Positions 1 through 6,946 of a stretch of 23,496 nucleotides of DNA are shown piece by piece. The DNA lies in contig NZ_CAJPMA010000017.1 of the NCBI RefSeq assembly GCF_905371695.1, forward strand, positions 1-23,496, given 5' to 3'. Below the pieces are notes generated by a model that worked only from the letters and a program-made list of their open reading frames with translations, did no database searches and was not told the origin of the DNA. Each line of letters starts with the position of its first letter. Within the stretch, counting starts at the first letter, position 1. This stretch comes from an uncultured Campylobacter sp. Its GTDB lineage: Bacteria > Campylobacterota > Campylobacteria > Campylobacterales > Campylobacteraceae. Both the position numbers and the translations under genes were made by a program.

Positions 1-104
1 TTTTCGCGCTCGGAAATTTTAGCTTTGAAATTTACGAGCCCGACGCCTGCCCGCTCTGCAAGGACGGCAGCGAGGCGATAAAACCGGGAAGTCGCGGCAA
101 CTAG
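1..104 (+). CDS. pyrE: Orotate phosphoribosyltransferase, C-terminal end (partial)
   Basis: Only the last 33 codons are inside the window, read in the frame starting at base 3 and ending at TAG 102-104; the 5' part lies off the left edge. The tail carries a CPLC motif followed by KDGSEAIKPGSRGN. A CPLC...KPGSR ending is typical of the PyrE type found in Campylobacterota and several other phyla. PyrE joins orotate to PRPP to make OMP in pyrimidine synthesis. The RDD protein gene starts 16 nt after the stop on the same strand, so the two are probably cotranscribed. The catalytic part is not visible, so the call rests on the tail alone. Confidence 0.72.
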   Translation, partial: FALGNFSFEIYEPDACPLCKDGSEAIKPGSRGN

Positions 105-120
105 GGCGCAAAGGTAAATT

Positions 121-603
121 TTGGCCGATAAGACGCGATGCGCGAAAAACGAAGCGCGGGATTTAAGCGAGCGGGGCGCGCGAAAGCCCAAGCAAAAAGC
201 GCTCGTAGCGCCCGTATATTCGCGCTTTAAGGCTTTTGTCATCGATATGTTCATTATCCTTATGCCAATCCTTTACGTCGCGACTTATTTCGTGCTGGGC
301 GGCAAAGAGGCGTTTTTAAACAATCAATTCGCGATTTTCGTTTGCAACGCGCTTTTCGGCGTTATCTCGTCGGCGTTTTTCGCTATAAATGCGCAAACTC
401 CGGGCTATAAAGCGCAGCAAATCTATCTAATCAGCCTAAAAACGGGACGCAAAATCGGCTTTTTCCATGCGCTGATACGCTACTTTTGCTTTGCGGTCGC
501 GGGATTTAGCGTAGCGGGGCTGTTGCTTTGCTTTTTTCGCAAAGATAGGCTAAATTTGCACGATATATTAACCGCAAGCGCTCCGGTCGCGAGAAAAATC
601 TAA
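121..603 (+). CDS. RDD family integral membrane protein
   Basis: 160 residues. After a basic N-terminal tail of about 30 residues comes the RDD signature: Arg and Asp in YSRFKAFVIDMF (about residues 34-45) and a late Asp in DRLNLHD near residue 145. There are about three hydrophobic segments, near residues 38-58, 68-88 and 118-138, so it is an inner-membrane protein. The start is a TTG at 121 preceded by AAGG at 111-114; no in-frame ATG precedes the domain. RDD proteins have no single established function; some are linked to ion or solute movement. It sits between pyrE and a PLP enzyme whose ATG follows the stop by 15 nt, so a small operon is likely. The family call is firm and the role unknown. 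Confidence 0.85.
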   Translation: MADKTRCAKNEARDLSERGARKPKQKALVAPVYSRFKAFVIDMFIILMPILYVATYFVLGGKEAFLNNQFAIFVCNALFGVISSAFFAINAQTPGYKAQQIYLISLKTGRKIGFFHALIRYFCFAVAGFSVAGLLLCFFRKDRLNLHDILTASAPVARKI

Positions 604-618
604 ATTTAAAGGAAAATT

Positions 619-1755
619 ATGAAGTTAGACACTCTTTTGGTAAAAGGCGTAAATGCCCGCGAAAACCCGCATAAGGCCGTCGTCCCGCCCGTATTTTTGG
701 CTACGACGTTCGTGCAAGACGGGCTTAGCGAATTTCAAAAATTCGGCTATTCTCGCGGTGCAAATCCGACCAGAGACGCATTTGAGGAGCTTTTCGCGAA
801 ATTTGAAGGCGCTAAGTACGCTTTCGCGCTAGCTTCGGGCATGGCGGCGACCGCGGCGGTATTTAATCTGCTAAAAAGCGGCGACAAGGTGCTTTTAAAC
901 AATAACGTTTACGGCGGAACATATCGCTACGCGAAGGAAATTTTTGCCGCGCAAGGGATAAAATTCGAGCTAGTAGACGATCTAAACGAGGTTACGCGGC
1001 TAGACGAGGACGTAAAAATGGTGTTCGTAGAAACCCCGTCAAACCCGCTTTTGCGCGTGACGGATATCGCGCGTATCGCCGCGCTCGCGCACGAAAACGG
1101 CGCGCTCGTAGTCGCCGATAATACTTTTTTAACGCCTTATTATCAGTGCTGCTTGCAGTTAGGCGCGGATATCGTAGTTTATAGCGCGACTAAATATATC
1201 GCGGGCCACTCCGACGTCATCGCGGGCGTAGTCGCGACGAACGACGACGCGCTCGCCGAGCGGCTAAATTTTATGAAAAATACGCTGGGCGCGGTGCTAG
1301 CGCCGATGGAAGCGTATAATCTCATTAAGGGGCTAAAAACGCTCGCCGTGCGCTTTGAAAGGCAAAGCGAAAATACGCTAAAAATAATAGATTTCCTGCG
1401 CGCGAACGATGCTATCGAGGCCGTGCATTTCGCGGGCTCGCACTCGCCTAACGAAGCGCGTATACAAGCCGCGCAGGCAAGCGGCATAGGCGCGGTGATC
1501 TCGGCGCAGCTGGCAAAGAGTTACGACAGCGATAAATTTCTTAAAAATCTAAAAATTTTCGATCTCGCCGTGAGTCTGGGCGGCGTGGAGAGCCTGATCT
1601 GCCATCCGGCGTCTATGACGCACGACGCCTTCGGCAAGGAGCTAGCCGCGCGCATCGGCATCACGCAAAATTTACTACGGATAGCCGTCGGTATAGAGGA
1701 CGCGCAAGATCTAATAGAAGATCTCGATCAAGCTATAAAAGCCGCGAAAATTTAG
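619..1755 (+). CDS. Trans-sulfuration PLP enzyme (cystathionine gamma-synthase / sulfhydrylase type)
   Basis: 378 residues, full length for the Cys/Met-metabolism PLP family. Visible active-site features: YSRGANPTR (Y44, R46, cofactor phosphate contact from the neighbouring subunit), ASGMAA (about 72-77), the ring-stacking Tyr in NVYGG (Y98), D167 in ADNTF, and the Schiff-base lysine K192 in YSATKYIAGHSD. SLGGVESLICHPASMTH near residue 320 is the usual C-terminal substrate loop. Members make or break C-S bonds of cystathionine or homocysteine in the cytosol. Sequence alone does not separate cystathionine gamma-synthase (MetB), beta-lyase (MetC) and O-acyl-homoserine sulfhydrylase (MetZ), so no symbol is given. 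The ATG has AAAGGA at 608-613 upstream. It follows the RDD gene by 15 nt. Confidence 0.9.
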   Translation: MKLDTLLVKGVNARENPHKAVVPPVFLATTFVQDGLSEFQKFGYSRGANPTRDAFEELFAKFEGAKYAFALASGMAATAAVFNLLKSGDKVLLNNNVYGGTYRYAKEIFAAQGIKFELVDDLNEVTRLDEDVKMVFVETPSNPLLRVTDIARIAALAHENGALVVADNTFLTPYYQCCLQLGADIVVYSATKYIAGHSDVIAGVVATNDDALAERLNFMKNTLGAVLAPMEAYNLIKGLKTLAVRFERQSENTLKIIDFLRANDAIEAVHFAGSHSPNEARIQAAQASGIGAVISAQLAKSYDSDKFLKNLKIFDLAVSLGGVESLICHPASMTHDAFGKELAARIGITQNLLRIAVGIEDAQDLIEDLDQAIKAAKI

Positions 1756-1814
1756 TGCGGAATTCGCGCGGTTTGTTAGTTTGCGCCTCGGGCGAATTCG
1801 TAGTTCGCGGCGCT

Positions 1815-1834
1815 CGGGCTAAAATTTTAGCCCG
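1815..1834. terminator. 20-bp perfect palindrome between convergent genes, candidate bidirectional terminator
   Basis: CGGGCTAAAATTTTAGCCCG is a perfect palindrome. It lies between the PLP enzyme gene (plus strand, stop at 1755) and the transporter gene (minus strand, stop at 1974). In RNA from either strand the GC-rich ends with an A/U centre would form a hairpin. A second small hairpin (CGCCG-TTTT-CGGCG, 1833-1846) overlaps its right side. No long T tract follows on either strand, so termination is inferred mainly from position and symmetry. A further GAATTCGC/GCGAATTC inverted repeat (1760-1767 and 1792-1799) sits just after the PLP gene. Confidence 0.45.
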
Positions 1835-1973
1835 CCGTTTTCGGCGCGGGAAATCGCCTAAATTTACCGAAACTACGCGCTTACCATACTCGGCGTTTTA
1901 ATCGCGCCCGCTCGGAGATTACCGTCCGCAACGTGCGAAATTTTAAAAACGCCCGAAATTTCTTATCTATATT

Positions 1974-2891
1974 TTACGCTTTTTTGCCCAGCTTTTGGCT
2001 TCTGCTCGCCCAAAATCCCGCCAGCAGAGCGCCGGAAACGTTGTGCCAGATGCTAAAAATAGCGCCCGGAAGCGCGCTAAGCCCGGAGAAGTATTTAATC
2101 GCGAGCGCGACGCTAAGCCCTGAGTTTTGCATGCCGACTTCGATACTGATGGTGCGCGCGATCCGCTCATCAAACCCTAGCGCCCTAGCGCCTAGATATC
2201 CGCATATCAGCCCTGCCGCATTGTGCGCCATAACGGCGAAAACGACCGTTAACCCGACCTTTTCGACGTTTGCGTGGTTAAGCGCTACGACGATTGCGAT
2301 AATTAGCACGATAGCGCCGATCGAGACGGCGGGTAGGGCGCTTTGTAGGCGCGCTACCGCGCGGTGCGCGAAGGTATTTAAACTAACGCCTACGGCTAGC
2401 GGTACGAGCGTGATTTTGACGAGGTCGATCAGCATGTCAGTCGCCGGTACCGGTACTTTTTGCCCGATATAAAGCCACGTAAGCAGCGGCATCAATACGA
2501 TGGATAGCAGCGTCGAGCATAGCGTCATGCTTACCGACAGCGCGACGTTCCCGCGAGCCAGATAGGTAATGACGTTACTCGCCGTTCCGCCCGCGCTCGT
2601 GCCTACTAGCATCATACCTGCGGTAAGCTCGTCGTTTAAATTTAATAACCTAGAAACGCCCAGCCCCGCCAGCGGCATGACGATAAATTGCAGCGCGACG
2701 CCCAGAATAAGCGCGCGTTTTTTGCTAAAAATGTCCGCGAAATCGCGCAACGTAAGCGTCATGCCCATTCCCAGCATTATCGTTATTAAAAGCGGAACTA
2801 TGAGAGTTTTTAGCGGCGTAAAAACGCCTGGTAGCGCGTATCCTAGCGCGGCGCAAAGTAGCGCGGTAACCGGGAAAATAAAAGCGTTCAT
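1974..2891 (-). CDS. Bile acid:sodium symporter (BASS) family transporter
   Basis: 305 residues, almost wholly hydrophobic, with about nine to ten membrane segments. The BASS core is visible: MLVGTSAGGTASNVITYLA near residues 93-111, where the unwound helix and its G/S/T/N residues form the sodium and substrate site, and EVGMQNSGLSVALA near 250-263, the second conserved crossing helix. Family members import bile acids, pantothenate, pyruvate or other organic anions with Na+; the substrate here cannot be read. The ATG at 2891 is preceded by AAAGGA (2898-2903 on the plus strand). The gene stands alone on the minus strand, convergent with the PLP enzyme. A large inverted repeat (2934-3002) lies in its upstream region. 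Confidence 0.88.
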   Translation of the reverse strand: MNAFIFPVTALLCAALGYALPGVFTPLKTLIVPLLITIMLGMGMTLTLRDFADIFSKKRALILGVALQFIVMPLAGLGVSRLLNLNDELTAGMMLVGTSAGGTASNVITYLARGNVALSVSMTLCSTLLSIVLMPLLTWLYIGQKVPVPATDMLIDLVKITLVPLAVGVSLNTFAHRAVARLQSALPAVSIGAIVLIIAIVVALNHANVEKVGLTVVFAVMAHNAAGLICGYLGARALGFDERIARTISIEVGMQNSGLSVALAIKYFSGLSALPGAIFSIWHNVSGALLAGFWASRSQKLGKKA

Positions 2892-2933
2892 TTTTTTCCT
2901 TTAAGCTTCCCGCGCGCTTTTGCATTGCGGGGC

Positions 2934-3002
2934 GCCTGAAATTTAGGGCGTATTTTAGCGAGTGAAAATTTAAGCGTCGGTAAAACCTGCTAAATTTCAG
3001 GC
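2934..3002. repeat. 12-bp perfect inverted repeat upstream of the BASS transporter gene
   Basis: GCCTGAAATTTA (2934-2945) and TAAATTTCAGGC (2991-3002) are exact reverse complements, 45 bp apart. Inside them TTTTAGCGA (2953-2961) and TCGGTAAAA (2978-2986) pair with one mismatch, so a long imperfect cruciform is possible. A minus-strand TAAAAT box (about 2952-2957 read in reverse) lies between the outer arms and could be the -10 of the transporter promoter. It may be a spaced operator, a hairpin or a remnant of a small repeat element. Confidence 0.5.
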
Positions 3003-3453
3003 TTATTCGTCTGAAAACGGCAGCATAAGGCAAAGCGCGGTATAAATTTGCGCGAGCGCCGCGCTTAAATTTCACGGCAAGTCTGAAACATCTCCACTAG
3101 CGCGCTTTCTTGGATAACGCGCGACGCTCAGCCGTAATTTCACTCGGCGCGACCAGACTATCATCGTGAGTGCGAATCTCGTTGGAATTTATGCGATTTG
3201 GGTAGTCTTTTCTGATTGCGTTTGGGGTATGCCGGCGTGTTTTGCGGGTATTTATAAGTAGCTCGGCTCGGCGGCTCTAACATGACCTGCATACGCTAGC
3301 GAATTTGTATGTCGTTAATTTTTGGGAGGGGTGCAGAATTAAGGCGGCTTCATCGGTTACGTGCGTGAGACGATATCGGTTATTGCTTGTAATCGGCGAT
3401 TTTTCACCTTGATACCCGGAGAGTAGAGCAAAAAATTTGGGCGCAAATCATAG

Positions 3454-3790
3454 GCGACGAATTCGCAAAAAGGTATTGTCACACACTTACAAAACTGCTC
3501 GCGCCGCTTACCGCATAAAATACTCGTTAAATTTTACGTCAAGTTTGAAAAGGTCTTAAAGTCGGCAAACGATAAACGCGTAGCTAAACCGCAGCGATGT
3601 GCCAAGTACGCAAAACTACAAGCGTGGGTAAATACGTGGCAGGTAAAAGGGCAAACGGAGCTTTTGTTTATAACGCTAGAAAATTTAAACGAACCGTACG
3701 TAGCCAAACGGAGGAAAAGCGCAGCGTAAATTTGCGCGGATATCCAAGCAAGCTGCCTATGAACGCAAAAAAATCGGCTCGCAAGCCTAG
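3454..3790 (+). pseudogene. Possible decayed gene, frameshifted and without a start codon
   Basis: One frame is open from 3454 to TAA 3727-3729 (91 codons) with no ATG, GTG or TTG near its beginning. It reads like protein near its end, for example KYAKLQAWVNTWQVKG and TELLFITLENLNEPYVA. The +1 frame then continues as KAQRKFARISKQAAYERKK and stops at TAG 3788-3790; the frame change would fall between about 3709 and 3727. Joining the two gives a basic, helical-looking C-terminus. I do not recognise the family. It may be a chance open frame. The ATG-initiated reading 3597-3800 in the remaining frame is very basic and looks like a shadow. Confidence 0.25.
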
Positions 3791-3813
3791 GCGAAAGTAG
3801 CTAAAATCTTACG

Positions 3814-3841
3814 AAAATTTAGCACCCAAGCGCTAAATTTT
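3814..3841 (-). terminator. Hairpin terminator of the ATPase-rnhB operon
   Basis: AAAATTTAGC (3814-3823) and GCTAAATTTT (3832-3841) form a perfect 10-bp stem with an 8-nt loop. The hairpin overlaps the rnhB stop codon and is the last element of the minus-strand operon. On the minus strand the stem ends in ATTTT followed by CG, a weak U tail, so termination is likely but not certain. Confidence 0.55.
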
Positions 3842-4406
3842 AATCAAAAAGCGAATTTTGCCTTGCTTTTAGCGCGAAGCTTTTGCGGTGGATATCGCAG
3901 TATCCGCGCGCGGCGATCGCGTCCAGATGCGCCTTTGTACCGTAGCCTTTGTGCGCGGCAAAGCCGTATCCCTCATAAACGACGTTCCACGCGTTCATCA
4001 GCGCGTCGCGGCTGACCTTGGCCAGGATGCTTGCGGCGCTCACTTGCGCGACTTTTCCATCGGCTTTAATCATCGTTTTTATGCCGGTGCCGTAGTTTGC
4101 GTTGCCGTCGTAGAGCAACTCGCAGTCCGCAAAATGCGCTTTAAATAGCCGCAGCGCGCGCCTAAGACACTCGCTAAGGCCTAGCTGGTCGATTTGCTCG
4201 TTTGAAAAATACGCGATGAGAAATTCCGAGCTTCCCGCGATCTCTTTAAACAGCTCCTCGCGCCGCTTTGCGGTTAGTTTTTTAGAGTCGTTTAGCCCCG
4301 CTATCTCGCGCTTTAGCACGCATGCGGCTACCGCCATGGGGCCTGCCAGCGCGCCGCGACCCGCTTCATCAATGCCGCAGATTTTTAGATTAAATTTAGC
4401 GCACAT
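3840..4406 (-). CDS. rnhB: Ribonuclease HII
   Basis: 188 residues, normal for the family. RNase HII cuts the RNA strand of RNA-DNA hybrids and nicks DNA at single misincorporated ribonucleotides, starting ribonucleotide excision repair. The four metal-binding acidic residues are present: D13 and E14 in GIDEAGRG, D100 in LLYDGNA and D134 in AKVSRDALM. LNDSKKLT (about 38-45) and the C-terminal GYGTKAH (about 153-159), both family hallmarks, are intact. It is last in a minus-strand operon, 3 nt after the upstream stop. The ATG has only a weak ribosome-binding site inside the upstream gene, which suggests translational coupling. A hairpin at 3814-3841 probably ends the transcript. Confidence 0.96.
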   Translation of the reverse strand: MCAKFNLKICGIDEAGRGALAGPMAVAACVLKREIAGLNDSKKLTAKRREELFKEIAGSSEFLIAYFSNEQIDQLGLSECLRRALRLFKAHFADCELLYDGNANYGTGIKTMIKADGKVAQVSAASILAKVSRDALMNAWNVVYEGYGFAAHKGYGTKAHLDAIAARGYCDIHRKSFALKARQNSLFD

Positions 4407-4409
4407 TTA

Positions 4410-5270
4410 TTAAAGTCCGAAATTTTGCTTAAAAAACGGCTTTACTTCGTCAAGCGGCGCGCAAATTTCGTCGCCGTCGTAAAAGCAAATCCCTGCGGGA
4501 CTTAGCGTAAAATTTGAGTTGGGGTTAATTTTATTTTTCGCAAAAATCGCCAGCAAGTTTTCATCTCTCAAATCTTTAAAAACGCTTTCTAGCGGCAGCT
4601 TTTTTACGCCTTTTGCAAGGGTTACGCCGCACGCCCTGCTCGTTTTGGAACTTATCTCGCATGCGCTTTTAAAGATTTCGTTTTGATAAAATAGCTCTTT
4701 TATTTTGCTGTACGCGGTGTTTTCGCTCCTGGTTTTTAGCGTATTTTTTAGTTCTTCTTGAAGCGATTTTTGGACTTTGCTTTGAAATTTAGCGGCATAA
4801 AAGTCGCTTATTATCGCTTCGTAATTAGTTCCGTTCGCGTCTAAAATTTGCACCGCCTCGGCTAAAATTTGATATGTAAATTCCGCATTGGCCGCCGCTT
4901 TCATTGCTTTGCCTTTTACGGCTAGCTTTCCGATTAGTTCGCCGTCATCGCTTGATTTTAGTTCTAAATTTAGCCATTTAGACTGGGCGTTTAGCGCCGA
5001 AATTTTAGCGCCGTTTCGCTCTAATCCGCCTTGCGTAAAGTCTAGTTTAGTTCCTTTAAAAAATAGTCGTCCGTTAATTTTGGGCGGTAAAACCAACTCG
5101 TTTTTGTTCTTAAAATTTTCAAATTCGACGTCGAAAAAGTCGACGAAAATTTCAAATTTCTCTCCGTCGGCATCGCCGATAATCTTGAAAATTTCGCCCG
5201 TATTTTCATGCCTTATCTCATAGCCGAACATACTAAAAATCGCTAAAAAAATCGATAAAATCGCTCTCAC
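4410..5270 (-). CDS. Exported protein of unknown function, possible DUF3298/RsiV-like C-terminus
   Basis: 286 residues beginning with a hydrophobic stretch after a short basic start (about residues 3-17), consistent with a signal peptide or N-terminal anchor. The middle is charged and Lys/Glu rich. Two cysteines near residues 204 and 214 could form a disulfide. The end, NFTLSPAGICFYDGDEICAP then LDEVKPFF, resembles the terminal strand and helix of DUF3298/RsiV-type periplasmic domains; this is a resemblance seen by eye, not a search result. The GTG start at 5270 is supported by AAGGA a few bases upstream. It lies 10 nt after the ATPase gene and 3 nt before rnhB, clearly in one operon. The function is unknown. 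Confidence 0.75.
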   Translation of the reverse strand: MRAILSIFLAIFSMFGYEIRHENTGEIFKIIGDADGEKFEIFVDFFDVEFENFKNKNELVLPPKINGRLFFKGTKLDFTQGGLERNGAKISALNAQSKWLNLELKSSDDGELIGKLAVKGKAMKAAANAEFTYQILAEAVQILDANGTNYEAIISDFYAAKFQSKVQKSLQEELKNTLKTRSENTAYSKIKELFYQNEIFKSACEISSKTSRACGVTLAKGVKKLPLESVFKDLRDENLLAIFAKNKINPNSNFTLSPAGICFYDGDEICAPLDEVKPFFKQNFGL

Positions 5271-5280
5271 TTTCGTCCTT

Positions 5281-6375
5281 TCATATGCTCAAGGCCCATC
5301 GCGCAAAAGGTAAAATTTCGCATTTTATGCCCTCTATACTCGTCTCGCCCGAGTTTGCCACGCTGATTGCTTGTAGCCTATTTATACCTAAATTTTTTAA
5401 ATTTGCGTGTAGTTTTTTAAATTTTAAAAAGACCAAATCCGCATCGCTAAACGGCGAGCAAATGATCGCAAGTTTCCTTTTTGGCAGGAAAAAATCAAGC
5501 TCTTTTGTATAAAAAATCTGCTCGTTAAATTTGGCTAACTCGCAAAAAACCGTGTTGTTAAAAATTTTAGCGAAGTCCTTTTTTAGGCTTAGCGCACTTT
5601 TAAACGCAAAGTCGTTAAAATAAAGCCTTTTTGCGGCGTTTGGCTCGTTAAATTTTTCTACCAAGCTAACCGCGCTCATGTTTTCAAGCTCGCTAAGCGC
5701 GCCGTAGACGCTATCTTTCGAGATTTTGCGGGCGGATTTTAGCGTGCTAAAAATCTCAAAAACGCTCATGTTTTGCGCCTGAGCTTTCGCGCACTCTTTT
5801 AGTACGGCTAGTTGCGTGGCTGATAGCGACGATTTTAGCGCGGTTTGTAGATTTGCCGCGACGTTTTCGGCGTCGCTAAAGGCCGATGCCGGACTCCTGC
5901 CGTGGAGCAAAAAGTGGCTAAAAAGCGTCTGGGGATCGAACTTTTTTGAAAAAAAGGCGATAAATTCCTCGTAGTCTAAAAAATCCAAATTTAGCTCGCT
6001 AAAGCCGTTTAAATTTGCATCTTTAAACCGAGAGGCGACGATAAAATTTTGCAAATTTAACTCTAAAATTGGCTCAAATTTACCCCAAAATCTCTGCTCG
6101 AAATCATCGATCGCTAGAGCTTTTATCTGCGGATTTTGGCGTAAAAACTCGGGCAAATTTGACAAAATATCATCCGCATCTATACGAAGGTCGCCTAAAT
6201 TTACGTACAAAAACTCTTTGCTCTCAAATGCTGATAAAAAGCCCGCGATTAGGTATGTTTTGCCGCTTCCTATACCACCTTTTATCAGCGTTTTTGGTGC
6301 CGTGATTTCAAATTTTCTATTTATAAATTTGATATTTTTGGGCGGGTTTTGATAAAGCGCGTTTAGAGCTTGCAT
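5281..6375 (-). CDS. AAA-type ATPase with probable winged-helix region, function unknown
   Basis: 364 residues. Walker A is GGIGSGKT (33-40) and a Walker B-like segment is ALAIDDF (86-92). The layout, with a short N-terminal ATPase, a region ending near residue 150 (FLDYEEFIAFFSKKF) and then a helical SVYGALSELENMSAV segment near 225-240 that looks like a winged helix, resembles the AAA_14/archaeal-ATPase proteins of unknown role. The C-terminal third resembles a restriction-fold-like domain only loosely. It is the first gene of a three-gene minus-strand operon divergent from the S10 operon. The ATG at 6375 has AAAGG (6382-6386), and its promoter has a TATAAT box next to a 13-bp inverted repeat. 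Confidence 0.8.
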   Translation of the reverse strand: MQALNALYQNPPKNIKFINRKFEITAPKTLIKGGIGSGKTYLIAGFLSAFESKEFLYVNLGDLRIDADDILSNLPEFLRQNPQIKALAIDDFEQRFWGKFEPILELNLQNFIVASRFKDANLNGFSELNLDFLDYEEFIAFFSKKFDPQTLFSHFLLHGRSPASAFSDAENVAANLQTALKSSLSATQLAVLKECAKAQAQNMSVFEIFSTLKSARKISKDSVYGALSELENMSAVSLVEKFNEPNAAKRLYFNDFAFKSALSLKKDFAKIFNNTVFCELAKFNEQIFYTKELDFFLPKRKLAIICSPFSDADLVFLKFKKLHANLKNLGINRLQAISVANSGETSIEGIKCEILPFARWALSI

Positions 6376-6400
6376 TTTTGACCTTTAAAATTTTTGGGAA

Positions 6401-6406
6401 ATTATA
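6401..6406 (-). promoter_or_regulatory. -10 box of the ATPase-rnhB operon promoter
   Basis: On the minus strand the sequence reads TATAAT, 25 bp before the ATPase start codon. No TTGACA-like -35 is present; instead the -35/spacer area is filled by the 13-bp inverted repeat 6407-6437. Weak -35 elements are normal for Campylobacter sigma-70 promoters. Confidence 0.6.
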
Positions 6407-6437
6407 AAATTATTTCCTTATAAAAAGGAAATAATTT
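6407..6437. repeat. 13-bp perfect inverted repeat, candidate operator
   Basis: AAATTATTTCCTT (6407-6419) and AAGGAAATAATTT (6425-6437) are exact reverse complements separated by 5 bp. The repeat abuts the minus-strand TATAAT at 6401-6406 and lies 31 bp from the -35 of the S10 promoter. The flanking genes are divergent, so it cannot be a terminator of either. The position fits a repressor operator, with the neighbouring ATPase (possible winged helix) as one speculative binder. Confidence 0.6.
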
Positions 6438-6468
6438 AGCAAAATTTTGGCTAAAAAAGCCTAATTTC

Positions 6469-6497
6469 TTGACATTATACGCGCTTTTTTGTAAAAT
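6469..6497 (+). promoter_or_regulatory. Sigma-70 promoter of the S10 operon
   Basis: A consensus TTGACA at 6469-6474 and TAAAAT at 6492-6497 are separated by exactly 17 bp. Transcription should begin near 6503-6505, giving an rpsJ leader of about 125 nt. The full -35 is notable, because Campylobacter promoters usually lack one, and it fits a very highly expressed operon. Confidence 0.85.
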
Positions 6498-6550
6498 CGC
6501 GATCTCTTTACGGCAAGGTTTCAAGCCGCTCGTAAGATCGCGCCCTAAAT

Positions 6551-6581
6551 TTCGGCGCAAATCCTATGCGAGTTTGCCGAA
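6551..6581 (+). promoter_or_regulatory. Hairpin in the S10 operon leader
   Basis: TTCGG (6551-6555) pairs with CCGAA (6577-6581), and CAAA (6558-6561) pairs with TTTG (6573-6576), with a 2-nt bulge and an 11-nt loop. It lies in the untranslated leader about 50 nt before the rpsJ start. A role in autoregulation by a ribosomal protein is possible but unproven. Confidence 0.35.
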
Positions 6582-6628
6582 GTAAAGGGGTCGCGAGTCG
6601 CGATAAGTTCTTTTTAAAGGAAATTAAA

Positions 6629-6937
6629 ATGGAAAGAATCAGGTTAAAGCTTAAAGCTTACGACCATAGAGTTCTAGACCGCACAGTTGCAGCAATCGTA
6701 GAAGCTGTCAAACGAACCGGCGCCGACGTTAGAGGACCGGTACCGATGCCTACTAAAATCAAACGCTACACAGTCTTAAAATCTCCTCACGTAAACAAAG
6801 ACTCTCGCGAGCAGTTTGAAATGAGAATCCACGCTAGAATGCTAGATATCGTAGCGGCTACTCCGGAAACCGTAGATAGTCTAACCAAACTCGACCTTGC
6901 CCCTGAGGTAAACGTCGAAGTTAGAGCGATGAAATAA
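6629..6937 (+). CDS. rpsJ: 30S ribosomal protein S10 (NusE)
   Basis: 102 residues from ATG 6629, which has AAAGGA at 6616-6621. An upstream in-frame start at 6566 would add 21 non-homologous residues, so the shorter form is chosen. The protein opens MERIRLKLKAYDHR and carries the S10 loop GPVPMPTKIKRYTVLKSPHV (about 38-57) and SREQFEMR. S10 sits in the 30S head and, as NusE, joins transcription antitermination complexes. It is the first gene of the cluster, 9 nt before rplC, driven by the promoter at 6469-6497. Confidence 0.97.
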   Translation: MERIRLKLKAYDHRVLDRTVAAIVEAVKRTGADVRGPVPMPTKIKRYTVLKSPHVNKDSREQFEMRIHARMLDIVAATPETVDSLTKLDLAPEVNVEVRAMK

Positions 6938-6946
6938 GGAAAAGCA

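Larger units (their letters stand above)
2892..3839. other. Long intergenic region with no intact gene
   Basis: About 950 bp between the BASS transporter and rnhB, both on the minus strand. No complete gene is convincing. It holds the BASS upstream region with a 12-bp inverted repeat (2934-2945 and 2991-3002), a short open stretch 3166-3261 (31 codons from GTG, hydrophobic, no ribosome-binding site), a possible decayed gene at 3454-3790, and the terminator-like hairpin of rnhB at its right edge. The middle part (about 3270-3450) shows nothing I recognise. Confidence 0.6.

Noticed and set aside
1933..2472. 179-codon plus-strand open frame
   Set aside because: Lies antisense to the well-supported BASS transporter gene and has no domain; a shadow of that gene.
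3166..3261. 31-codon GTG open frame with a hydrophobic product
   Set aside because: Too short, no ribosome-binding site, no context; could be chance or a remnant of a membrane protein.
3597..3800. 67-codon plus-strand open frame
   Set aside because: Very basic low-complexity product with no ribosome-binding site and no family features; it overlaps, in another frame, the more protein-like open stretch at 3454-3790.
6498..6542. 8-bp inverted repeat CGCGATCT/AGATCGCG at the start of the S10 leader, with TACG/CGTA inside it
   Set aside because: Most of its left arm lies between the -10 box and the expected transcription start near 6504, so the full hairpin would not exist in the RNA.
6566..6628. 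N-terminal extension of S10 from an earlier in-frame ATG
   Set aside because: The added residues do not look like S10, and the ATG at 6629 has a proper ribosome-binding site and gives the family length.
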